Below are positions 56,037 to 64,000 of a DNA stretch of 64,000 nt, piece by piece (positions within the stretch are counted from its first letter, which is position 1; the number at the start of each line of letters is the position of its first letter). This stretch comes from Nocardiopsis terrae. GTDB lineage: Bacteria; Actinomycetota; Actinomycetes; Streptosporangiales; Streptosporangiaceae. Below the pieces are notes generated by a model. That model did no database searches, had not been told where the DNA came from, and saw nothing but the letters and a program-made list of their open reading frames with translations. The stretch spans positions 660,944 through 724,943 of the forward strand of contig NZ_BMXJ01000001.1 of the NCBI RefSeq assembly GCF_014651695.1, in the 5' to 3' direction. Both the position numbers and the translations under genes were made by a program.

Positions 56037-56675
56037 TCAGGAGCCCAGTGCGGCCGCCTCCCGGGCGAGCTCGGTGACCGTGTCCCAGCGTCCCCCGGCG
56101 ACCAGGTCCGCGGGTGTCAGCCAGCTACCGCCCACGCAGCCGACGTTCGGCAGGGCGAGGTAGTCCGGGGCGGTCCGGGCGGTGATGCCGCCGGTGGGGC
56201 AGAAGCGGAGCTGCGGCAGCGGCCCGTTGAGGGACTTCAGGAACGCCGCCCCGCCGGAGGCCTCCGCGGGGAAGAACTTGAGCTCGGTCAGGCCCAGTTC
56301 CAGCAGGGCCATCGCCTCGGACACCGAAGCCACCCCGGGCAGGGCGGGCAGGCCGGTGTCGGCCATCGCCCGGGCCAGGTTCGGGGTGCACCCGGGGCTG
56401 ACCAGGAACCGGGCCCCGGCCCTGGCCGCGGCCGCGGCCTGCTCGCCGTTGACGACGGTGCCCGCGCCCACCACGGCCTCGGGCACCTCCTCGGCGACGC
56501 GCTCGATCGCGGAGAGGGCCGCCGGGGTCCTCAGGGTCACCTCGATGCCGGGCAGGCCGCCCGCCACCAGGGCGCGGGCCAGCGGGACCGCGTGCTCGAC
56601 CTCCTCGACCACCACCACGGGCATCACCGGGGCGAGGGCGAGGACGTCCGCACCGGAGCGGGGGAACGTCGTCAT
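56037..56675 (-). CDS. eda: KDPG/KHG aldolase (Eda)
   Basis: A 212-residue class I aldolase splitting 2-keto-3-deoxy-6-phosphogluconate to pyruvate and glyceraldehyde 3-phosphate. Visible are the Glu in [23 protein letters not shown], the Schiff-base lysine in [14 protein letters not shown] and the phosphate site [20 protein letters not shown], then [10 protein letters not shown] 56675 has GGAGA upstream. It is the third gene of zwf-edd-eda, 77 bp after edd. Confidence 0.95.
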   Translation of the reverse strand: MTTFPRSGADVLALAPVMPVVVVEEVEHAVPLARALVAGGLPGIEVTLRTPAALSAIERVAEEVPEAVVGAGTVVNGEQAAAAARAGARFLVSPGCTPNLARAMADTGLPALPGVASVSEAMALLELGLTELKFFPAEASGGAAFLKSLNGPLPQLRFCPTGGITARTAPDYLALPNVGCVGGSWLTPADLVAGGRWDTVTELAREAAALGS

Positions 56676-56752
56676 GGCTGTCTCCAAGGGGTCTCGGGTC
56701 AAAGGGGCGGGGCGTACGGACGCCTCGCGGTCGGGATCACGGACGAAGGGAC

Positions 56753-58599
<1,847 letters not shown>

Positions 58600-58603
<4 letters not shown>

Positions 58604-60078
58604 GTCTGCTCCTCTTCGTGCCACATGCGACCGGTCCGGCTGATGAGCCGCTGTGCTCCTGCGGGGCCGGAGCTACCGGCGGGGTAGGTTTCGGGTGCGG
58701 TGCCGAGGCCGTTCCAGGCCTCGATGATGGGGTCCACCCACCGCCATGCGGCCTCGACCTCGTCGCGGCGCATGAAGAGGGTGGAGTCCCCGGCCAACAC
58801 GTCCATCAGGAGCCGCTCGTAGGCCTCGGGCGAGCGGGTGGCGAAGGTGTCGGCGAAGCTGAGCTCCAGCGGAACCGGCCGCAGCCGCAGCGCGCCGGCG
58901 CCGGGCGTCTTGGTCAGCATGGTGAGGTGTATGCCCTCGTCCGGCTGGAGGCGGATGACGAGGCTGCCCGCTCCGGGCGCGGTGGCCGCACCGGGGAAGA
59001 TCGTGTGCGGGACGTCGCGGAAGCGGATGACGATCTCGGAGCGGGCGTGCGACATGCGCTTGCCGGTGCGCAGGTAGAAGGGGACGCCCGCCCACCGCCA
59101 GTTGGCGACCTCGGCGCGCAGGGCCACGAAGGTCTCGGTGCCGCTGGTCGGAGGGCCGCCCGCCTCGTCCAGGTAGCCGAGCGCCTCGTCACCGTGGACG
59201 GTGCCGCGGGTGTACTGGCCGCGGACGGTGTGCTCGGCGACCGCTGACCCGGAGATGGGTCTCAGGGACTGGAGGACCTTGAGCTTCTCGTCCCGGACGG
59301 CGTCGCGGTCGTAGCTGGCGGGGGGCTCCATGGCGGTGAGGCAGAGCAGTTGGAGCAGGTGGTTCTGCACCATGTCGCGCATGGCGCCGGAGGAGTCGTA
59401 GTAGCCGCGCCGACCGCCCACCCCCACGGTCTCGGCCGCGGTGATCTGCACGTGGTCGATCCACCGGGAGCTCCACAGGGGTTCGAGGAAGACGTTGGCG
59501 AACCGCAGCACGAGCAGGTTCTGCACGGTCTCCTTCCCCAGGTAGTGGTCGATCCGGTAGGTGTGGGCCTCGTCGAAGACCGCCCCGACCTCGTCGTTGA
59601 CGGCCTGGGCGGAGGCGAGGTCGCGGCCGAGGGGCTTCTCCATGACCACGCGGGAGTCCGGGGTGACCAGGCCGGCGTCGCGCAGGCCCCGGCAGATGGC
59701 GCCGGAGATCATCGGCGGCACGGCGAGGTAGAAGACGCGGTCGCGTCCGGGGGTGAGCGCGGCGGCGAGGTCCTCCCAGCCGGAGGGGTCCCCGCCGACG
59801 TCCACGGTCACGTGGGAGAGGCGTCCGCGGAAGCGGCGCAGGACCTCGGGTTCGACGACCTGGACGGCGCTGTGGCCGCGGACGGCGGAGGACGCCTTGT
59901 CACGCAGGTCGGCGTCGGTGAGACCGTCCCGGGAGACCGCGATGACGCGGGTGTCCCCGACCAGGTGGCCGTCGCGGTCCAGGAGGTAGAGGGAGGGGAG
60001 CAGTTTACGCATGGACAGGTCACCGGTTCCGCCGAAGACCACCAGGTCAGTGGGACGGGGGTCGGGCTGCTGCGGCAT
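58600..60078 (-). CDS. zwf: Glucose-6-phosphate dehydrogenase
   Basis: 492 residues, the usual length. The NADP-binding segment is [21 protein letters not shown], the active site is [21 protein letters not shown], and the substrate region includes [18 protein letters not shown] and YLRTGKRM. It makes 6-phosphogluconolactone. AGGAG precedes ATG 60078. It is the first gene of the operon. No 6-phosphogluconolactonase or opcA is next to it, so this copy seems dedicated to Entner-Doudoroff flux rather than the pentose phosphate cluster. Confidence 0.95.
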
Positions 60079-60189
60079 TCGGTTAGCTCCTGCGGGAGGG
60101 GAGATGAGCGACGAGGGCTCCGGGGGCGGGTGGGCCCGGGGCTCTGGGCTGTTGCCTGGGGGACTTACGGCCCGGTTTCGACCCTAATC

Positions 60190-60240
60190 GCACTATGGTA
60201 AAAAACCAAGCACACTTCAGAACATAAATTTACATAAGTG
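60190..60240. promoter_or_regulatory. AT-rich operator/promoter between zwf and the ROK regulator
   Basis: A strikingly AT-rich island in the 206-bp divergent gap. It contains TGGT-AAAAA-ACCA (60196-60208), the palindrome TAAATTTA (60225-60232) and CACTT/AAGTG arms (60213-60217, 60236-60240). On the minus strand CTGAAG, a 17-bp spacer and CATAGT form a plausible zwf promoter across it. It resembles the AT-rich operators of ROK/NagC regulators. Confidence 0.55.
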
Positions 60241-60284
60241 AACGGCCTTCGAGGCGCCCAGCCGAGTGAATGGTTCAATGAGGC

Positions 60285-61472
60285 ATGGCCAGAACCCCCG
60301 GACGCTTGTCCTCCACCGCCACCAGCGGGCACATCCTGGAGATGATCCGCACCGGCGCCGCCGCCAGCCGGGCGGAGATCGCCCGCGCGACCGGCCTGTC
60401 CCGGCCCTCCGTGGCCCTGCGGGTCACCGAGCTGATCGAGAGCGGGCTGGTCACCGAGGGGACCCGGGCGGCCTCCAGCGGGGGACGGCCGCCCACGCTG
60501 CTGGAGTTCAACGCCTCGCACGGGCTGATCCTCACCGGGGCCCTCGGCATGGCCCGCAGCCAGGCCGCCGTGTGCGACCTCGACGGCCGGGTACTCGTGC
60601 GCGCCCCGGGCTCCCCCGAGATGGAGCAGGGGCCCGACGCCACCGTCCCCTGGCTGCTGGACACCTGGTCCGATCAGCTCCGCGAGCTGGGCCGCTCCCC
60701 CGACGACGTCCGCGGCGCCGGCATCGGCCTGCCGGGCACGGTGGAGTTCCACACCGGGCGGGCCGAGGACCGCCCCTTCCTGGGCAAGTGGGCGGGCGTG
60801 GCCCTGGCCCCGCTGGTCGCCGAGCGCTTCCCGGTCCCGGTGACGGTGGACAACGACGTGAACGTGATGGCGCTGGGAGAGCACATCGCGGGCGGTCACG
60901 GCCACACCGAGGACATGGTGTTCGTGAAGGTCTCCACCGGGATCGGCGCCGGGCTGGTCTCCGGCGGCAACCTGCTGCGCGGCGCCCTGGGCGCGGCCGG
61001 GGAGCTCGGCCACATCCCCGTGCGCGACGGGGGCGGCCTGCCGTGCCGCTGCGGTAACACCGACTGCCTGGAGGCGATTGCGGGCGGGCGCCGTCTGCTG
61101 GTCCGCGCGGCGGAGCAGGGCAGGCAGGTGTCGGGGCTCAAGGAGCTGGTGTCGTTGGCCGCGGAGGGCGACCCGGTCGCGGTCACCCTCGTACGCGGGG
61201 CCGGGCGGCGGTTGGGCGAGGCGCTCGCGGGCGCGGTCAACCTGCTCAACCCGGAGCTGATCGTGCTCGGCGGCGACCTGTCCGAAGCCTACGACCACCT
61301 GGTGGCGGGTGTACGCGAGGCGGTCTTCCAGCAGTGCACCGCCCTGGCCACCCGTCAGTTGCGGATCGTGTCGAGCACCCTGTGGGACGACGCCGGTGTG
61401 CGCGGCTGCGCGGCCGTGGTCAGCGAGGAGATCCTCTCGCCCGAGGCCGTGAACAAGTTCCTGGCCGGTTAG
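60285..61472 (+). CDS. ROK-family transcriptional regulator, likely controls zwf-edd-eda
   Basis: 395 residues. An N-terminal winged HTH (HILEMIRTGAAASRAEIARATGLSRPSVALRVTELIESGLV, GGRPPTLLEF) precedes a sugar-kinase-like ROK domain. That domain has the zinc motif CRCGNTDCLEAIAGG and VDNDVNVMALGEH, STGIGAGLVSGG and GELGHIPV. This matches sugar-sensing repressors (NagC/Mlc/XylR type). It is divergently transcribed from zwf across an AT-rich region, so I infer it represses the Entner-Doudoroff operon until a glucose-type effector binds. ATG 60285 starts the family-typical region. Confidence 0.9.
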   Translation: MARTPGRLSSTATSGHILEMIRTGAAASRAEIARATGLSRPSVALRVTELIESGLVTEGTRAASSGGRPPTLLEFNASHGLILTGALGMARSQAAVCDLDGRVLVRAPGSPEMEQGPDATVPWLLDTWSDQLRELGRSPDDVRGAGIGLPGTVEFHTGRAEDRPFLGKWAGVALAPLVAERFPVPVTVDNDVNVMALGEHIAGGHGHTEDMVFVKVSTGIGAGLVSGGNLLRGALGAAGELGHIPVRDGGGLPCRCGNTDCLEAIAGGRRLLVRAAEQGRQVSGLKELVSLAAEGDPVAVTLVRGAGRRLGEALAGAVNLLNPELIVLGGDLSEAYDHLVAGVREAVFQQCTALATRQLRIVSSTLWDDAGVRGCAAVVSEEILSPEAVNKFLAG

Positions 61473-61648
61473 GGCCGACCGGAGACGCCCTCGGGCGGGG
61501 CCCGGTGAAGAGGGTCCGGCCCGGGTGGAACGGCCGGAAGGGGCTGCCCGGACAGGGGCACCGTCCACAGCCTGTGGGCAGGGACGTTTACCCGTCCCGG
61601 CTGCGGGCAAGCGGTAGACAGGGCGAAGTGTCGACAATGCCCCCGTCC

Positions 61649-61750
61649 GTACTGACCTGCGAAGGCGCCGTCCCCACGAGCGCCCGCCCCGTCGTGACCC
61701 TTGACAACGAGTACTGATCTGCCGAATAGTCACGCACCCGAGTACTGACC
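61649..61750 (+). promoter_or_regulatory. Strong promoter with three GTACTGA(C/T)C repeats
   Basis: -35 TTGACA (61701-61706), 18-bp spacer and -10 AATAGT (61725-61730). GTACTGAYC occurs at 61649, 61711 and 61742, spaced 62 and 31 bp (about six and three helical turns). One copy lies inside the promoter spacer, as expected for a repressor site. The rest of the 347-bp gap 61473-61819 shows no gene. Confidence 0.6.
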
Positions 61751-61819
61751 AGTACCCCCGCACATCCCCGTCACCCCGTGACCATGACCCGTGCGGCCCC
61801 CCGCCCGGAAAGGTCTCCC

Positions 61820-62515
61820 GTGGAAATGCTCACCAACGACGCCGCGCTCATCGTGCTCGGCGCCGCTATCAGCCTCGTCACCAGCGTGGTCGTGACCGCC
61901 GTGCACGCCCGGCAGATCCGCCGCTCCGAGCTGCGCACCGCCACCCGCACCTCCGCGCGCAACCTCACCAGCGCCTTCATCGCGGAGCGCGACGGCACCG
62001 CCGAGGGCACCGACTTCCTGAGTGAAGCGGAACTCACGGTCATGTCGATGACCGACCGCAAGGCCCGCGAGCGGCTCGGCCGCGTCGTCCGCCTGCTGCG
62101 CGAACACGAACTGCCCGAGGTCGAGCAGTTGAGCGGCGTCAGCTCCGCCGCCGCCAAGCGGGTCCTGTGCGACCACGCCCTGGACGTCCTCGGTGCCCAC
62201 CTGCGCGCGGACCGCCTGCCCGAGGTGCCCGACGTGATGCGCAGGATGCTGAACGTGGAGGAGGAGGCCCTGAGCATCCACTCCGGCGAGGCGCCCAGGC
62301 CCAGCGCACCGATCGAGAAGAGCCCGGTCACCCCCCGCCCGCGGCACACCGGCACCGCGAAGACCGCCGGTGGCACCGGCAGTACCGGTGGCACCGCGCG
62401 CAAGACCGCCAAGACCGCCAAGACCGCCGCCAAACCGAGCGGGAAGAGCGGCGGGCACAGCACCACCGCCACCGAGGAGGAGCCCAAGAAGGAGAGCGCC
62501 TTCTGGGACGACTGA
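61820..62515 (+). CDS. Membrane-anchored helical protein of unknown function
   Basis: 231 residues from GTG 61820 (GGAAAGG 6 nt upstream); GTG 61778 is a longer option without a ribosome site. An N-terminal membrane helix (about 5-27, ALIVLGAAISLVTSVVVTAVHA) is followed by a charged helical domain to ~150 (RKARERLGRVVRLLREHELPEVEQL, HALDVLGAHLRADRLPEVPDVM). A Lys/Thr/Ala-rich tail follows (GGTARKTAKTAKTAAK) with the acidic end EEEPKKESAFWDD. The family is not recognised. The lysine-rich tail could bind nucleic acid or acidic wall polymers. Confidence 0.65.
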   Translation: MEMLTNDAALIVLGAAISLVTSVVVTAVHARQIRRSELRTATRTSARNLTSAFIAERDGTAEGTDFLSEAELTVMSMTDRKARERLGRVVRLLREHELPEVEQLSGVSSAAAKRVLCDHALDVLGAHLRADRLPEVPDVMRRMLNVEEEALSIHSGEAPRPSAPIEKSPVTPRPRHTGTAKTAGGTGSTGGTARKTAKTAKTAAKPSGKSGGHSTTATEEEPKKESAFWDD

Positions 62516-62976
62516 TCCGAACAGAGGACGACAACGCATGATCTTTGCGTCGAACACCGTTTCACCGGAGGGAAACCGTGTTTCACCGGCGGGTCAGAGG
62601 TGATTCGCGCGGGAGCGGATGAGACAGTCGGACAGGAAAGCCTCAGGCGACTGCCCCCGGCGAAGGAATTGTGCGGCGCAATTGTGGTCAGGAACCGCGC
62701 GCGTGGACAACCCGAGCGCGCGCTCATCGGGAACTTCACCTAGGATCACTGCCACGCGCGGGTTCCGGTATTCTCAGCGCCCTCTGGCCGCTGCCGCTCC
62801 AGCTGTCCTCACGGATTCGCCATCCCCCCTCGGTGACTTTTCGGCCAGGATTCCGGTCTGCCCGCGCGCATCCCCCGCGCGACCTCCGCCCCTCTCGGAC
62901 ACGGACGCGTGACCCGCCAGGGTCGGTGTCCGGCCGTTGGCGCACCCAGCCGTCCGAACTCACCGAGATTGTCACT
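62516..62976. other. 461-bp intergenic region before the LCP gene
   Basis: No gene-like frame. TTTCACCGG is repeated at 62560-62568 and 62581-62589 (21 bp apart, two helical turns). A -10-like TAGGAT lies at 62741-62746 without a visible -35. The LCP start codon has no clear Shine-Dalgarno. Confidence 0.4.
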
Positions 62977-64000
62977 ATGCCCGCTGACGAGAACCCCGCC
63001 GATCCCGGCACGGACCACACACCAGACCAGACCCCCGAGTATCCTCCCCGGACCGAGAGCGCCGGGGAGGGTGCCGCCGAGCCCGACACCGGACGGGCCG
63101 CCGACGAGGGGGTGAACCCCGGGGCCGAGACCCCTGAGGAGGATGCGGGACGGTCCTCCGCCGAGGGCCCCGACCGGGACGACGCACCCCCCGCGGACGG
63201 GGAGGACTCCCCGGAGACCGTGGTCATCGACACCGGGGTGCCGGTCGAGACCACCGCGGACACCGCAGCCGCGGACACAGCGGGTGCCGAAAGCCCCGCG
63301 GACACCGGGGCCGGGACGGAGTCCGACCGGGACACGGCACCCGCCGCCGCAACCGCTGCGGACGCCGCGGCCGGAGCGGGTGCCGGAGCAGGGACGGACC
63401 CGGACGAGGCGGGCGCCGGGACCGCCGCGGTCGAGGACGGCGCCGCGGGGGACCGAACCCCGGAGGCCGACGCCGGGCCCGCCGGGAAGAAGCACAGACG
63501 GGGCCGCCTGCGCAGGGTCGCCCTGTGGACCTCCGCGACCCTGGCCCTGGTCATGTGCGCCGGCGTGGCCACCGCCTACGGCTACTACCACTACCTGCGC
63601 TCCGACATGGTGCAGCACGACATCGGTGCGCTGCTCAACGAGGAGGAGCGTCCGGACAGGCTCAACGACGCGGTGAACATCCTCTTCATCGGCTCGGACG
63701 GGTACGAGGAGGACAGCCCCGCCTACTCCACGGAGTTCGAGGGCGAGCGGTCCGACTCCCTGATGCTGGCGCACATCTCGCCGGACAACCGGGCCTCGGT
63801 GATCAGCTTCCCGCGTGACTCCCTCGTCCAGCTCCCGGAGTGCGACGCCTACGGTGAGGCCCAGGGGACCTACGGTTACTTCGGCATGATCAACGCCGCG
63901 ATGTACCACGGCGGACCTCCCTGCGTCGTGCGGACCATCGAAACCCTCACGGACATCCGGGTCGACCACTTCGTCCACCTGAGCTTCGCGAGCTTCCGGG
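62977..64000 (+). CDS. LytR-CpsA-Psr (LCP) family protein, truncated by the window end
   Basis: 341 codons are visible and the gene runs off the right edge. Residues ~1-170 are an acidic, Ala/Asp/Glu-rich disordered cytoplasmic part. A basic stretch KKHRRGRLRR and one membrane helix follow (about 182-203, VALWTSATLALVMCAGVATAYGYY). The extracellular LCP domain starts at NILFIGSDG, with RSDSLMLAHISPDNRASVISFPRDSLV, the pyrophosphate/lipid-binding Arg-Asp motifs of the family. LCP enzymes attach glycopolymers to peptidoglycan. ATG 62977 has no clear ribosome site, so the start is uncertain within this low-complexity region. Confidence 0.88.
   Translation, partial: MPADENPADPGTDHTPDQTPEYPPRTESAGEGAAEPDTGRAADEGVNPGAETPEEDAGRSSAEGPDRDDAPPADGEDSPETVVIDTGVPVETTADTAAADTAGAESPADTGAGTESDRDTAPAAATAADAAAGAGAGAGTDPDEAGAGTAAVEDGAAGDRTPEADAGPAGKKHRRGRLRRVALWTSATLALVMCAGVATAYGYYHYLRSDMVQHDIGALLNEEERPDRLNDAVNILFIGSDGYEEDSPAYSTEFEGERSDSLMLAHISPDNRASVISFPRDSLVQLPECDAYGEAQGTYGYFGMINAAMYHGGPPCVVRTIETLTDIRVDHFVHLSFASFR

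Noticed and set aside
62516..62976. Possible riboswitch before the LCP gene (such as a c-di-AMP type)
   Set aside because: I could not find the conserved core of any riboswitch class; only a short direct repeat is visible.

Overview
This is a 64 kb piece of a high-GC Gram-positive chromosome. The strong G/C third-position bias, GTG/TTG/CTG starts, Ser/Pro/Gly-rich secreted proteins, mycobacterial-type type VII secretion genes, a SigE-family sigma factor and ROK/TetR/LCP families point to an actinobacterium. A Streptosporangiales/Nocardiopsis-like organism is my guess, but no marker here proves the genus. I see no rRNA, CRISPR, insertion sequence or prophage.

Layout. (1) 0.4-12.4 kb, mixed housekeeping: a MurA paralogue, an HTH regulator, a two-gene ATPase + TOPRIM-like module of lower GC (3.4-5.4 kb, candidate defence system), a HisC-family aminotransferase, a lipoprotein, a MauE-like membrane protein with a Cys-rich neighbour, an ECF sigma factor and an ABC half-transporter. 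(2) 12.5-12.7 kb: tRNA-Ser(GCT) with promoter and terminator. (3) 12.7-17.7 kb, potassium homeostasis: a KtrB-type transporter translationally coupled to a KdpE regulator, with a divergent KdpD kinase and no kdpFABC. (4) 17.8-47.4 kb: one large type VII (ESX-like) secretion locus. (5) 47.5-52.9 kb: M3 peptidase, membrane-anchored binding-protein-like protein, GNAT acetyltransferase, DNA-3-methyladenine glycosylase I. (6) 53.1-55.8 kb: a DrrAB-type exporter with its TetR regulator, followed by the stub of a lost gene. (7) 56.0-61.5 kb: Entner-Doudoroff operon zwf-edd-eda with a divergent ROK repressor. (8) 61.8-64.0 kb: a membrane-anchored helical protein and the start of an LCP-family cell-wall ligase.

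The type VII locus is the centrepiece. Eleven genes read leftwards (eccD, eccB, two WXG100 proteins, a helical accessory protein, a Gly/Pro-rich PPE-like protein, a YbaB protein, a third WXG-like protein, a 3643-residue giant protein, a Pro/Glu-rich membrane protein, and a beta-helix/double-AAA ATPase). eccC and mycP read rightwards from a shared divergent promoter region. I find no EccE. The giant protein has a CpnT-like helical N-terminus, a metzincin-type zinc motif (HExxHxxGxxD), a long coiled coil and beta-rich repeats, so it is the likely main substrate. Three features are unusual. The mycosin has lost all three catalytic residues. eccC seems to start at CTG. The PPE-like gene carries an apparent frameshift just before its expected stop.

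All calls come from reading the sequence and from memory of protein families; no database search was run.
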